Below, piece by piece: positions 7,991-17,019 of a stretch of 64,000 bases of DNA; position 1 is the stretch's first letter; each line of letters begins with the position of its first letter. Below the pieces are notes generated by a model that worked only from the letters and a program-made list of their open reading frames with translations, did not search any database and was not told the origin of the DNA. The DNA is from Ruminococcus sp. (GTDB lineage: Bacteria; Bacillota; Clostridia; Oscillospirales; Ruminococcaceae): the NCBI GenBank assembly GCA_016288815.1, contig JAEELF010000037.1, forward strand, positions 1-64,000. Direction: 5' to 3'. The position numbers and the translations under genes are program-made.

Positions 7991-8707
7991 ATGCCCACAC
8001 CTCATAACAACGCTAAAAAAGGCGACATCGCCCCGACGGTCCTCATGCCCGGCGACCCGCTCCGCGCTAAATTCATCGCAGAAAACTACCTCGACTCCCC
8101 CGTCCTCTACAACGAGGTGCGCGGAATGCTCGGCTATACCGGCACCTACAAGGGCGTACCGGTGTCCGTGCAGGGCAGCGGCATGGGTATGCCCTCGATA
8201 GGGATATATTCGTGGGAGCTCTTCAACGAGTATGACGTGCAGAACATCATCAGAGTCGGCACGGCGGGAGCGGTCGCGGACAATGTCGAGCTCCGCGACG
8301 TCCTCATCGGCATGAGCGCGAGCACCAACTCCGCCTATGCCTCCCAGTACCGTCTCCCCGGCACCTACGCCCCCACGGCTTCGTGGGAGCTGCTCTCCGC
8401 GGCGGTCGAGGCTGCAAAGCAGTCCAGTGCGGCGTACCACGTCGGGAATATCCTCTCCAGCGACACCTTCTACGACGATGCTGACAGTCTCGCGGACTGG
8501 CAGAAAATGGGCGTCCTCGGCATTGAGATGGAGGCCGCTGCCCTATACATGAACGCAGCCCGCGCCGGTAAAAATGCACTGTGCATTCTCACAGTTTCCG
8601 ACTGCCCGCTCAGAGGACTTTCCACCACCGCGGAGGAGCGTCAGACCACCTTCCGCACCATGATGGAGATAGCCCTCGAGACTGCAAAGGCTGTCGCGGG
8701 GAAGTGA
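7991..8707 (+). CDS. deoD: Purine nucleoside phosphorylase, DeoD type
   Basis: 238 residues, close to the usual 235-240 of hexameric bacterial PNP. Phosphorolysis of purine (deoxy)nucleosides to base and sugar-1-phosphate. Motifs: MPGDPLRAKFIAENYL (phosphate loop), VRGMLGYTG, the GSGMGMPSIGIYSWEL active-site segment, RVGTAGAV, GIEMEAAALY (ribose-binding Glu-Met-Glu) and SDCPL with the catalytic Asp. AAAGGAGG lies before ATG. Confidence 0.96.
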   Translation: MPTPHNNAKKGDIAPTVLMPGDPLRAKFIAENYLDSPVLYNEVRGMLGYTGTYKGVPVSVQGSGMGMPSIGIYSWELFNEYDVQNIIRVGTAGAVADNVELRDVLIGMSASTNSAYASQYRLPGTYAPTASWELLSAAVEAAKQSSAAYHVGNILSSDTFYDDADSLADWQKMGVLGIEMEAAALYMNAARAGKNALCILTVSDCPLRGLSTTAEERQTTFRTMMEIALETAKAVAGK

Positions 8708-8727
8708 CACCGACCGCATAAGATGAA

Positions 8728-8950
8728 CGCGAACGCCCGAAGGGCGCCCCTACACCTGACACCTGAGACCTGACGCCTGACACCTGTTCTGTATGCGATG
8801 TACGAGTAACGGCGTTGATGAGAGTGAGCGAGTTTACGAGCGGCAACGTGTCCGCCTGCGCGGGCTCCGCGCTGCGATGTACGAGTAACGGCGTTGATGA
8901 GAGTGAGCGAGTTTGCTAGCGGCTGCGTGTCCGCCTGCGCTGGCTCCGCG
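8728..8950. repeat. Dispersed intergenic repeat, copies 2a and 2b in tandem
   Basis: The region after deoD has GGGCGCCCCTACACC, a run of near-repeats of ACCTGACGCCTG (about 8745-8786), then two tandem copies of a unit of about 78 bases (8795-8872 and 8873-8950). Each unit reads TGCGATGTACGAGTAACGG, GTTGATGAGAGTGAGCGAG, then CGTGTCCGCCTGCG and GGCTCCGCGC. This is the reverse complement of copy 1 at 3981 and copy 3 at 17970. No gene is seen between deoD and the response regulator (8708-9112). Confidence 0.75.
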
Positions 8951-8951
8951 C

Positions 8952-8983
8952 AAATAAAAAAGCCATGCCCGAAAGCATAGCCT
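8952..8983 (-). terminator. Probable terminator of the two-component operon
   Basis: Minus strand GGCTATGC, TTTCGG loop, GCATGGC with one G-T pair, then TTTTTT. It is 130 bases after the response-regulator stop codon, so its assignment is likely but not certain. Confidence 0.55.
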
Positions 8984-9112
8984 TGAAATAAAATGAATTA
9001 AATATAGAAGGGGAATTGGGGGATTACTTAATCCAATTATGAGTATATCCCCCTTTGCTTAAAATAATCTTAAAGTTTCCTTAAAACCCAAAATATCCTC
9101 CGCGCACTGTCC

Positions 9113-9742
9113 CTACGCCTTCCGCACCTCGGTATAATAGTACACCGCGAGCTGAGTGCGGTCGCGGAGAGCGAGCTTTTCGAGGAGCGTGCTCAGGTAG
9201 TTCCTCACAGTCCCCTCTCCGAGGAAGAGCTCCCCCGCTATCTCCTTGTTGCTGAGCCCGCGCGCGACGAGCTCCATGATCTCGCGCTCCTTGGCGTTTA
9301 TCCCGTGCGCTTCGAAATCGTATTCCTCCCGCTGCCTCATGAGCTCCGGGAGCTTCGTGACTATCTTCTCCCCGAAGACACTCTGCCCGCGCATCACAGC
9401 CTCGAGCGCAGGCGCGATACTCTCGAAATCCTGCTTCAGTATGTAACCCTTGGCACCCATGCCGAGGGCTTTTATTATGTACTCATCGTCCGCGAAAGTC
9501 GTGAGGTAGAGTATCCTCGCGTCGGGAAACTCGCGGAGGAGCTGCTGACCGGCTTCGATACCGTCCATGCCACCCATGCGTATGTCCATGAGCAGGACGT
9601 CGGGCGAATGCTTCCTGTAGAGCGGCAGAGCCTCCTCGCCGCCGGAGCCGATAGCCGCAACTGTTATCTGCTGGGTGCTCTCGAGTATCGTTTTCAGCGA
9701 GAGCGCGACGAGCTTGTCGTCGTCAATGACTACTATATTCAT
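9113..9742 (-). CDS. NarL/LuxR-family response regulator
   Basis: 209 residues: a receiver domain (about 1-120) with the acidic pair DDD at 7-9, phosphoacceptor Asp53 in LLMDIRMGG and the switch Lys in YILKQDF; then a GerE/LuxR helix-turn-helix (about 145-205) with NAKEREIMELVARGLSNKEIAGEL and GEGTVRNYLSTLLEKL. It overlaps the end of the upstream histidine kinase gene by 4 bases (ATGA), so the two are translationally coupled. Targets are unknown. Confidence 0.93.
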   Translation of the reverse strand: MNIVVIDDDKLVALSLKTILESTQQITVAAIGSGGEEALPLYRKHSPDVLLMDIRMGGMDGIEAGQQLLREFPDARILYLTTFADDEYIIKALGMGAKGYILKQDFESIAPALEAVMRGQSVFGEKIVTKLPELMRQREEYDFEAHGINAKEREIMELVARGLSNKEIAGELFLGEGTVRNYLSTLLEKLALRDRTQLAVYYYTEVRKA

Positions 9743-10821
9743 AAGTCCTCCTGAGCCTTTGGGATTGACATGAAAACGCGGAACCCATTGTCAGAGGGCG
9801 TGAAGCTGATAGTTCCGCCGACCGACCTTGCGCGGTCGGTCATATTCGAGAGACCTATCCCCGTCTCCCCTATCTCCAAGCACTTCCCGTTGTCCTCGAC
9901 GAGGAGCTGGTAGAAAGCCGGGTGCTCGAGCATAGTTATATGGATACGGTCGCCCGCCGAGTGCTTCACCGCATTCGACAGCGCCTCCCGGACCACTCCC
10001 GCGATACAGAAGCGCAGTCTGCCCGGCATCTCTGTCGAAACATCGTACCTCACCTCGACGGTGAACTTATCGGAGACCGACGCCGCGCTCTCCTCGATTA
10101 TCCTCCGCAGATCGACGGAATCGTCGTGGAGGTCGTGGACGCTCGCGCGGATACTGGTCATAGCGCTGTCGAGGGTATCGTGCAGGCTTTTCAGCGGCTC
10201 AGCGAGGTTTTCGTCCTTGTTTATGACCATGAGCGCACCCGACTGCAAGAGCGACCGCGTGAGCATATGCCCGACGTTATCGTGTATCTCGCGGGCGATA
10301 CGGTTGCGCTCGGAGAGCGTCGCGAGGCGCACCTCGTTGTCCTGTGCCTCGGAGAGGAGCTCATTCTGCCGCGAGAGGCTGATATTCCGCTCTGCGGCTT
10401 CGTCGCGGAGGGAGGTCATGCGGCTCACGGCCTTCTCGAGCGCGGAGACCCTCAGGTAGAGCAGCAGCGACACCGCGCACCCCGCCGCGATGACCAGCAG
10501 TCCGCTCACGGGAATGCTCAGCGCTGACTTCACCGCAAAGACTGCCGGCAGCAGCAGCCACGGACGCCTCTCGTTGAGCGAATCGAACAGCAGCAGCGGC
10601 AGCGCACACAGCATTATCGGGAACGGCACGCACGCGGCTGCCGCAGCGGCTATCATCACCGACGCCGCCGGCTTCCCGGTGAATATCTGCACCAGCCCGG
10701 ACAGTATCATGGACACGAGCAGCCCCACGACGGGCGCGCTGAAAGAATCGGCCATGCCGAAGGCTATGGCACATATAAAAAGTACAGTGGCTTTGTCGAT
10801 AAGCCTGCTCAATGCATTCAC
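9739..10821 (-). CDS. Membrane sensor histidine kinase, HisKA_3 (DesK/NarX-like)
   Basis: 360 residues: about six hydrophobic segments in the first 130 residues with hardly any extracellular loop, a coiled-coil linker (about 130-170), the HisKA_3 box LSERNRIAREIHDNVGHML with the phospho-His near residue 182, and an HATPase domain (VVREALSNAVKHSAG, DNGKC, GIGLSNM). The absence of a large extracytoplasmic domain fits intramembrane sensing, as in LiaS or DesK. It is cotranscribed with the response regulator. Confidence 0.92.
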   Translation of the reverse strand: MNALSRLIDKATVLFICAIAFGMADSFSAPVVGLLVSMILSGLVQIFTGKPAASVMIAAAAAACVPFPIMLCALPLLLFDSLNERRPWLLLPAVFAVKSALSIPVSGLLVIAAGCAVSLLLYLRVSALEKAVSRMTSLRDEAAERNISLSRQNELLSEAQDNEVRLATLSERNRIAREIHDNVGHMLTRSLLQSGALMVINKDENLAEPLKSLHDTLDSAMTSIRASVHDLHDDSVDLRRIIEESAASVSDKFTVEVRYDVSTEMPGRLRFCIAGVVREALSNAVKHSAGDRIHITMLEHPAFYQLLVEDNGKCLEIGETGIGLSNMTDRARSVGGTISFTPSDNGFRVFMSIPKAQEDL

Positions 10822-10851
10822 CTCCGGAGCTCTGATTTGTTACACAATAAC

Positions 10852-10880
10852 AGTATACCACATTCTTCGCAGGATTGCAA
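10852..10880 (-). promoter_or_regulatory. Promoter of the histidine kinase-regulator operon
   Basis: Minus-strand TTGCAA (10880-10875), 17-base spacer, TATACT (10857-10852), 30 bases before the kinase start. Confidence 0.65.
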
Positions 10881-11061
10881 ACTCTCCCAACTGCAAAGTC
10901 TTTATTCACTCTGCACAAACTCCGCCCATGTCTTTTGTGCAGTCATACAAAGCTCAGAAAAGCTTTTTCAGTATTCAACGGGAAAGCATTGAATGCGCCC
11001 CGATTTCAGACCCCTTGTGAACGGCACTCACCCAGAAGCCGTTCGGAAGGGAGTTTTTTTT

Positions 11062-11550
11062 ATGTCATCAAACGACGCAAGAGCCAAGCGCAGCGCATTC
11101 TGCTCGTACTACGCTTTGCTCGGAGATGTCACAGAGGCTGCTGTGCGGGCGGGTTTCCCGAAGGAGACCGCTCTCGCCGACGGAGCAGCGTGCCTTGCGA
11201 GCAGGCCGTGCAGGGAGAAGATAGAGTCGATGAGGGAAGCCCTCGCCGACCCCGACATCGTCTCTGCCGGACTTCGCAGGCTCGCCTTCGGGAGCTGCAC
11301 GGACGCGGTATATCTCGTGTTCTGCGACGAGCTCCCGCCGCCCTCGGTCATTGAGGGACTCGACCTCTACAACGTCTCGGAGATAAAGCGCGTGAAGGGC
11401 GGAGGCGTTGAGGTGAAGCTGTTCGACAGGCTCAAGGCGCTCGAGAAGCTCTTTGAGCTCGGCACCGCGTTCTCCGAAAGGAACAAGGCGGAGAGCCTCC
11501 TTGAGGCTCTGACCGCTCCCGGTGAGGAGTGTGAGCCGATTGACAGTTAA
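11062..11550 (+). CDS. Phage terminase small subunit
   Basis: 162 residues from ATG 11062, behind GGAAGGGAG; the in-frame ATG further upstream lies before an inverted repeat (11019-11044). The opening RSAFCSYYALLGDVTEAAVRAGFPKETALADGA is the Terminase_2-type helix-turn-helix that recognises pac/cos DNA, and the C-terminus is charged. It overlaps the large subunit gene by about 20 bases, the usual arrangement. First gene of a nine-gene head cassette with GC-rich codon use like the host. Confidence 0.82.
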   Translation: MSSNDARAKRSAFCSYYALLGDVTEAAVRAGFPKETALADGAACLASRPCREKIESMREALADPDIVSAGLRRLAFGSCTDAVYLVFCDELPPPSVIEGLDLYNVSEIKRVKGGGVEVKLFDRLKALEKLFELGTAFSERNKAESLLEALTAPGEECEPIDS

Positions 11551-12787
11551 GAAGCTCTCAGCCAAGCAAAGGCTCACTGTGAACTGGTGGAAAATGCCGG
11601 AATACCGCAGCTGCGACGCGATCATCTGCGACGGCGCGGTCAGGAGCGGCAAGACCACATCAATGTCGCTGGGCTTCGTGATATGGGCGTGCAGCTCATT
11701 CGACGGCGGCACCTTCGCGATGTGCGGAAAGACCGTCACCTCGCTGCGCCGCAACGTCGTCGTGCCGCTGCTGAGAATGCTCAGCGAGTGCGGCTTCCGG
11801 TGCACGGACAGGCTCAGCCAGAGCTGCTTCGATGTCACGTTCCTCGGGCGCACGAGCAGGTTCTACCTCTTCGGAGGCAGGGACGAGGGCTCAGCGGCGC
11901 TCATACAGGGCATCACGCTCGCGGGTGTCTTCCTCGATGAGGTGGCACTCATGCCGCGCTCGTTCGTGGAGCAGGCACTCGCGAGGTGCTCAGTCGCGGG
12001 CTCGAAGATGTGGTTCAACTGCAACCCCGACAACCCCGCCCACTGGTTCTACTGCGAGTGGATAAAGAAGCGCCGCGAAAAGCGCGCCCTCTATATCCGC
12101 TTCACGATGGACGACAACCCATCGCTCTCGGAGGCAATGAAGAGACGCTACGAAAGGCTCTATTCAGGCGCCTTCTACGATCGCTTCGTGCTCGGCAAGT
12201 GGACCGCTTCTGAGGGAACGGTCTACCCGATGTTCGAGCGGGAAAAGCACGTCTATGCCGGAGACGTCGAATGCGAGCGCTTCGTCATCTCCTGCGATTA
12301 CGGCACAGTCAATCCAGCCTCATTTGGTCTGTGGGGACTCCGCGGCAGCGTCTGGTACCGCTTGAAGGAGTACTATTATTCCTCGAAAAGAGAGGGAGTT
12401 TCCCGCACGGACGAGGAGCACTACGCGGCTCTGGAGGAGCTTGCGGAGGGACACAGGATAGACAAGGTCATCGTCGATCCCTCCGCTGCGAGCTTCATTG
12501 AGTGTATCCGCAGGCACTCGCGCTTCAGGGTCGTCAAGGCAGACAACGACGTAGTCACAGGGATACGGCACGTCAGCTCGGCGCTCCGGCAGAAGAAGCT
12601 CATGTTCAATGAGCAGTGCAGGGATATCCTGCGCGAATTCAGCCTTTACCGCTGGAACGAGAGCTCAGGCACGGACGTTCCCATAAAGGAGAACGATCAC
12701 GCGATGGACGATATGCGTTACTTCGTGATGGAGATGCTCGCAGAGCGCCGCGAGGAAGCCTTCGCGGTCTCAGTGAGCCGGAGCTGA
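11522..12787 (+). CDS. terL: Phage terminase large subunit (PBSX-type)
   Basis: 421 residues. The ATPase domain has CDGAVRSGKTTS (Walker A, near residue 40) and GVFLDEVALM (Walker B, near 137). The nuclease domain has SCDYGTVNPASFGLW (near 257) and VIVDPSAASF (near 318) and ends with NDHAMDDMRY. It packages DNA into proheads. The true start may be GTG 11531 instead of GTG 11522; both overlap the small subunit. It is clearly related to the second large subunit of this window at 61165, sharing among others DEVALMP, SFVEQALARCSV and FNCNPD. Confidence 0.93.
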   Translation: MRSVSRLTVKKLSAKQRLTVNWWKMPEYRSCDAIICDGAVRSGKTTSMSLGFVIWACSSFDGGTFAMCGKTVTSLRRNVVVPLLRMLSECGFRCTDRLSQSCFDVTFLGRTSRFYLFGGRDEGSAALIQGITLAGVFLDEVALMPRSFVEQALARCSVAGSKMWFNCNPDNPAHWFYCEWIKKRREKRALYIRFTMDDNPSLSEAMKRRYERLYSGAFYDRFVLGKWTASEGTVYPMFEREKHVYAGDVECERFVISCDYGTVNPASFGLWGLRGSVWYRLKEYYYSSKREGVSRTDEEHYAALEELAEGHRIDKVIVDPSAASFIECIRRHSRFRVVKADNDVVTGIRHVSSALRQKKLMFNEQCRDILREFSLYRWNESSGTDVPIKENDHAMDDMRYFVMEMLAERREEAFAVSVSRS

Positions 12788-12808
12788 ACTCACCCGAAAG
12801 GAGAGAAT

Positions 12809-13951
12809 ATGAAGCTATTCAAAAAGAAGAAGCCCGCCCGCACCGCTTCCCCGGAGCTCGTTCCGGCGCTGCGGCAGGGACCGGGCAGTATCACGCTGCC
12901 GGCGGCGGTGGAGCCGTTCGAGCGCGATCTCTACGACAGGCTGCGCTTCGCAGTGCCGCTGATCGACGCGGCACTGATGAAGGTGATCCGTCTCACAGGC
13001 GGATTCAGGATAGTCTGCACCGACGAGACCGTGCAGGACAGCCTCGACCGCTTCCTCGCGGACGTGCCGGTGGGACTGACCGGAAAGGGCATCGGCTGCT
13101 TTGCCGATGAGTTCCTCGACAGCCTCCTCACCTACGGCAGCGCCGTCGGGGAGATAGTCGCAGACCCGGAGCACGGGCGTATCGCAGGACTATGGAACGG
13201 CGACACCTCGGCAGTCGTGATAAACGCGGGCAGAGACCCGTTCGCGCGCAGCTATTCCGTCAGGGACAGCGAGGGCACCCTCCACAGCGTCCCTCACCCG
13301 GAGCGGATAGTATACGCAGCGCTCACCGGAGGCAGACCGCTCCTGCGCGGACTTCCGGCACTGAGCAGCATACTCCTGCGCATCTACGAATGCATAGGAC
13401 AGAACTTCGACCGCGCGGGCAACGTCCGCTACGCGGTCACCTACAAGCCGTCCAAGGACTCCTCGGACTTCACCTACTCACGCGAGAGAGCGGTGCAGAT
13501 AGCGAAGGAGTGGTCAGACGGCATGAACTCGGCGAAGTACGGGCAGGTCAAGGACTTCGTGGCAGTCGGCGACGTGGACATCAAGGTCATCGGAGCTGAG
13601 AACCAGCTTTTCGACACCAACGTCCCCGTGCGCCAGCTCCTCGAGCAGCTCATCGCGAAGCTCTCGATACCGCCGTTCCTGCTGGGTCTGAACTGGAGCT
13701 CCACGGAGCGGATGTCCCAGCAGCAGGCGGACATACTCACGTCCGAGCTCGAATACTACCGCAGACTGCTCACGCCTGTGATCTGTGAAGTCGGCAGGGC
13801 ATATCTCACCTCTGTCGGCTCGGAGGCAGCGTGCAGCGTCGAGTGGGACAACATCAATCTTCAGGACGAATCCGCTCTCGCAGAGGCAAGGCTGAAAAAC
13901 GCCCAGGCACGCGAGATCGAGATGAGACTAGAAAACAACGAAAACGAATAA
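12809..13951 (+). CDS. Phage portal protein
   Basis: 380 residues. An N-terminal Lys-rich segment is followed by PLIDAALMKVIRLTGGF and a portal core with SVPHPERIVYAALTGGRPLLRGLPALSSILLRIYECIG, then SIPPFLLGLNWSSTERMSQQQADI, typical of the Phage_portal family of PBSX-like phages. A dodecamer at the capsid vertex is the known role. It lies directly after terL with an AAAGGAGAG site. No frameshift is visible. Confidence 0.85.
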   Translation: MKLFKKKKPARTASPELVPALRQGPGSITLPAAVEPFERDLYDRLRFAVPLIDAALMKVIRLTGGFRIVCTDETVQDSLDRFLADVPVGLTGKGIGCFADEFLDSLLTYGSAVGEIVADPEHGRIAGLWNGDTSAVVINAGRDPFARSYSVRDSEGTLHSVPHPERIVYAALTGGRPLLRGLPALSSILLRIYECIGQNFDRAGNVRYAVTYKPSKDSSDFTYSRERAVQIAKEWSDGMNSAKYGQVKDFVAVGDVDIKVIGAENQLFDTNVPVRQLLEQLIAKLSIPPFLLGLNWSSTERMSQQQADILTSELEYYRRLLTPVICEVGRAYLTSVGSEAACSVEWDNINLQDESALAEARLKNAQAREIEMRLENNENE

Positions 13952-13963
13952 TGGAGGTACATC

Positions 13964-14929
13964 ATGTATAACGATATCAAGCTCGAAAAGGGTCTTTACA
14001 ATCTGAGCGGCAAGTCCTTCACAGCCGCCCTCGAGGAGCTCGACCCCTCCTCCGGCTATGCAGGAACCCCTCTCGAAAAGCTCGACGCCTTCGAGAGACA
14101 GCTCAAGCGCTTCAATATCCGCGTGAGCGGCAGCGAGTGTGACAGAGTGGAGAAGTTCTTCTCCTCCACGGAGAGCGCAGTGCTCTTCCCGGAGTTCGTC
14201 ACAAGATGCATCAGAAAGGGCTTCGACGAGACTATCCTCTCCTCGGTCTGCGCAGCGAAGACTATCAGCGGCAGCGGACAGTATCTCGGCTGCACCCTCG
14301 ACGACTCCGCCCAGTACACCACTTCCGATGAGGCAGCGACGCTCCCCACAGCTACCGTAAGAGAGAGCTCCACAGCGACGGTCCTCGCGAAGTACGGACG
14401 TCTCATCAGCGCCTCCTATGAAGCTATCCGCCAGCAGCGCCTTGACGTGTTCGGCGTAATGCTGCGCTCTATCGGCGTAAAGCTGGCAGGCTCCGTGGTA
14501 TCCGAGGCGATGACGGTCCTCGTCACCGGCGTAACTCCTGTCACGACCTCCTCCCTCACCTACGCAGACCTCGCCGCGCTCTACGGTGAGTTCGACTGCT
14601 TCGACATGACCACGGTCATCGCGTCCCCGGAGCTCGCCTCGCAGATAGTAGCGATGGATCAGCTCAAGGACTGCAATGCAGACAACGGCGGAAAGATCAG
14701 ACTTCCCTTCGGCTCGGAGCTCATCAAGACCTCCGCGGCGCCGGAGAACAAGATCATCGGTATCGACAGGAACTTTGCGCTCGAGTTCATCACGAGCTCC
14801 GACCTCGTAATGGAGACCGACAAGCTCATCGACCGCCAGCTCGACCAGATCACAGTGTCGATCACCTGCGGCTTCAGGAAGATCACTCCCGAGGCGGTAA
14901 AGGTGCTGTCGATCACTTCCGGCACATAA
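13964..14929 (+). CDS. Phage major capsid protein (probable HK97 fold)
   Basis: 321 residues with no close recognisable motif beyond the general pattern of phage capsid proteins. There is an N-terminal arm and delta-like helix (residues 25-50), then an LFPEFVTRCIRKGFDETI stretch, an E-loop-like region, a long spine helix around ISASYEAIRQQRLDVFGVMLRSIGVKLAG, and FDMTTVIASPELASQIVAMDQLKD, a common P/A-domain motif. It is assigned from its position after the portal and its size. A GGAGG site precedes it. Confidence 0.75.
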   Translation: MYNDIKLEKGLYNLSGKSFTAALEELDPSSGYAGTPLEKLDAFERQLKRFNIRVSGSECDRVEKFFSSTESAVLFPEFVTRCIRKGFDETILSSVCAAKTISGSGQYLGCTLDDSAQYTTSDEAATLPTATVRESSTATVLAKYGRLISASYEAIRQQRLDVFGVMLRSIGVKLAGSVVSEAMTVLVTGVTPVTTSSLTYADLAALYGEFDCFDMTTVIASPELASQIVAMDQLKDCNADNGGKIRLPFGSELIKTSAAPENKIIGIDRNFALEFITSSDLVMETDKLIDRQLDQITVSITCGFRKITPEAVKVLSITSGT

Positions 14930-14999
14930 GACGAAACTGTCAGGGGCGGTGACTTCATCGCCCCTCCCTTGTACCGTTTCATTGACGAAAGGAGCAAAA

Positions 15000-15833
15000 A
15001 TGGAACAGAAGACCCTTGATATGATAAATCGCTTCACGCGCAGAGCCATGAAGGAGGACGAGCTCTACGTCTTCCCGCTCGTTCTCTGCGACAACGACAT
15101 CGACCGCGACGGCGAATGTTTCTCCGACGAGGCACTCGGGCAGCTCCGCGAAGCATTCGTGGGCAAGACCGGCATTTTCGACCACGACCCCTCCACCTCC
15201 AACCAGACCGCCCGTATCTTTGATACCGAGGTAGTCACCGTCCCGGAGCGCACAACGAAGTACGGAGCTCCCTACAGGCAGCTCCGCGCGAGCGCGTACA
15301 TGGTGCGCACTGAAGCCAATTCCACCCTCATCGCGGAGATAGACGCCGGGATAAAGAAGGAGGTCAGCATCTCCTGCGCAGCAGCAAAAAAGACCTGCTC
15401 CGTCTGCGGCTGCGCCAGAGCAGTCTCCTCCTGCGCCCACAAAAACGGCAGGACCTACGCCGGCAAGCTCTGCTACACGATACTGAGCGACATCACCGAC
15501 GCCTACGAATGGAGCTTCGTGGCAGTTCCCGCACAGGTCAGTGCAGGCGTGACAAAGCGCTGCACCTCAGACACCGCCCACATCACAGACCCCTCCGTCT
15601 CCCTCGCCGCAGCCGACGATGAGCTCCGCCGCGACATACGCAGGCTCGCTTTCTTCGCAGGCGGCAGAGAGACCGCGGACGCAGTCTCGTTCTTCGCGAA
15701 GCACATGGACACCGCCCAGCTCATAGCGCTGAAGAAGTCCTATGAATCGCGCAGCACAGGCGGTATCACATTACAGCTCGTGCCCGGCGCCTCCCCCGCA
15801 GAAGACCCCACAGCGGGCTTCTCGCTGAGATAA
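15000..15833 (+). CDS. Probable prohead protease with a cysteine-rich insertion
   Basis: 277 residues, start ATG 15000 after GAAAGGAGC. The pattern NDIDRDGECFSDEALGQLREAFVGKTGIFDHDPS resembles the opening of HK97-type prohead serine proteases (His in FDHD), and KKEVSISCAA holds a likely catalytic Ser. A Cys-rich loop (CSVCGCARAVSSCAH, then GKLCY) may bind zinc. AYEWSFVAVPAQ is the usual family end of the fold. Unusually, it is encoded after the capsid gene, not between portal and capsid. Confidence 0.65.
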   Translation: MEQKTLDMINRFTRRAMKEDELYVFPLVLCDNDIDRDGECFSDEALGQLREAFVGKTGIFDHDPSTSNQTARIFDTEVVTVPERTTKYGAPYRQLRASAYMVRTEANSTLIAEIDAGIKKEVSISCAAAKKTCSVCGCARAVSSCAHKNGRTYAGKLCYTILSDITDAYEWSFVAVPAQVSAGVTKRCTSDTAHITDPSVSLAAADDELRRDIRRLAFFAGGRETADAVSFFAKHMDTAQLIALKKSYESRSTGGITLQLVPGASPAEDPTAGFSLR

Positions 15834-15843
15834 GGAGGCACGC

Positions 15844-16203
15844 ATGAACATAGAATCGGTAAAGTCGCTCTTCACGCTGTTTTCCGGCGAGGAAGACCAC
15901 GGCAGATACGCCCCCGTGATATCGCTCGCGATGGCAGAGGTGGAGAGGATGCTCCTCCCGGACGCCGACAGAACGGATATCCGTCTCGAATTCCTCTGTG
16001 CAGCGGCAGCGAACCACAGGCTCCAGCAGCTCAACGCCGCCCGCGACCGCACAGAGGTCACCTACGCGGGAGATATGCTCCAGCCGCCGTCACAGACCCG
16101 CCCGAGCGGCTCACTCGCCTATTCGGAGAGGCTGCTGCGCGACTATATGCAGCTCTGCGAGGACCTCATACAGCCGCGGAATTTCGTATTCATCAGCTTT
16201 TAG
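15844..16203 (+). CDS. Putative head-tail connector protein
   Basis: 119 residues, mostly helical, with an acidic N-terminus, a central DIRLEFLCAAAANHRLQQL helix and a basic helix near the end. Its place directly after the capsid and protease genes, and its size, match the gp6/gp15-like connector of siphophages. No diagnostic motif was seen, so the name rests on synteny. GGAGG lies before ATG. Confidence 0.5.
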   Translation: MNIESVKSLFTLFSGEEDHGRYAPVISLAMAEVERMLLPDADRTDIRLEFLCAAAANHRLQQLNAARDRTEVTYAGDMLQPPSQTRPSGSLAYSERLLRDYMQLCEDLIQPRNFVFISF

Positions 16204-16213
16204 GAGGTGCACT

Positions 16214-16624
16214 ATGCTCAGACAGATATTGGAACAGGCGGTCTCCGCGCTCACAGACGCAGGAGTGCCGGAGGTCTACAGCTCATTCGACAGCATATCC
16301 CTTGAACGCAAGAGCCGCGGGATATTCACAGTAGTCGGCGTTGGGCGCTTCGAGAGCACCGCCCCGGTGTACTCGGAGTATGCGATGTATCTGCCGTTCA
16401 AGGCGGAGCTCGACATCAGGGTGACCGCACCCGAAAACTGGAGCATGGAGAAGCTCTATGACTACTACAGCGAGAAGATCTCCCCCGCACTTGTATCGCT
16501 CTCGGGGCTCACGACATCCGTGGCAGGGATCACCATGAAGCACGACTCCAACATCTCCCGTCTTGTGCTCAGCATAAAGCTGAGCGTGAGCGGTATCTCG
16601 CGGATAGAAAGGAGCGCTGAATGA
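16214..16624 (+). CDS. Putative tail-completion or neck protein
   Basis: 136 residues starting at ATG 16214 behind TAGGAGGTG; upstream in-frame codons overlap the connector gene. It is an alpha/beta protein opening with LRQILEQAVSALTDAGV and later a strand-rich FKAELDIRVTAPEN. The size, place and beginning resemble neck/tail-terminator proteins, but I do not recognise the family with certainty. Its end overlaps the next ATG by 4 bases. Confidence 0.45.
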   Translation: MLRQILEQAVSALTDAGVPEVYSSFDSISLERKSRGIFTVVGVGRFESTAPVYSEYAMYLPFKAELDIRVTAPENWSMEKLYDYYSEKISPALVSLSGLTTSVAGITMKHDSNISRLVLSIKLSVSGISRIERSAE

Positions 16625-17019
16625 GCACACAGACCACCCTTACCCTCCGCGAGCCCGAGACCGTGACCATAGGTCCGGTCTCGCTCGTTGTGGAGAGAAT
16701 GAAGATGACCTCGGTGAAGGACATCTCCGAGGCGACGACGGTCTCCGGTACGGAGGTCGTCACAAACGCCGGCAGACGTGTCCTCCGTCTCACGCTCACG
16801 GGACGCATACACGACGACTCCGGCCCCATGAGCTTCCTGCTCTACATCAACAACCTTATCCCCACGAACAGCGGCTTCACCGTGACCTACCGCGGACTGA
16901 CGTTCACCGGCTGCCACATACAGTCGTTCACAGCTGAGGATAACGGCGAGGAGTGGATCCCCGTTACGGTCACGCTCGCCACGCCGCAAAGCATCGTACT
17001 TGCAGAGGTGAGCGAATGA
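16621..17019 (+). CDS. Phage structural protein, possibly tail or baseplate
   Basis: 132 residues, predicted mainly beta-strand and rich in Thr/Val. It overlaps its neighbours on both sides by 4 bases, so translation is coupled through the block. The fold pattern would fit a tail-tube-like or baseplate-adaptor beta-sandwich. I do not recognise the family; only the context supports a phage role. Confidence 0.45.
   Translation: MSTQTTLTLREPETVTIGPVSLVVERMKMTSVKDISEATTVSGTEVVTNAGRRVLRLTLTGRIHDDSGPMSFLLYINNLIPTNSGFTVTYRGLTFTGCHIQSFTAEDNGEEWIPVTVTLATPQSIVLAEVSE

Noticed and set aside
7334-8440. 368-codon minus-strand ORF
   Set aside because: Antisense of the flippase and deoD; spans two real genes and their junction.
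13928-15049. 373-codon minus-strand ORF
   Set aside because: Antisense of the capsid gene; composition typical of a shadow frame.
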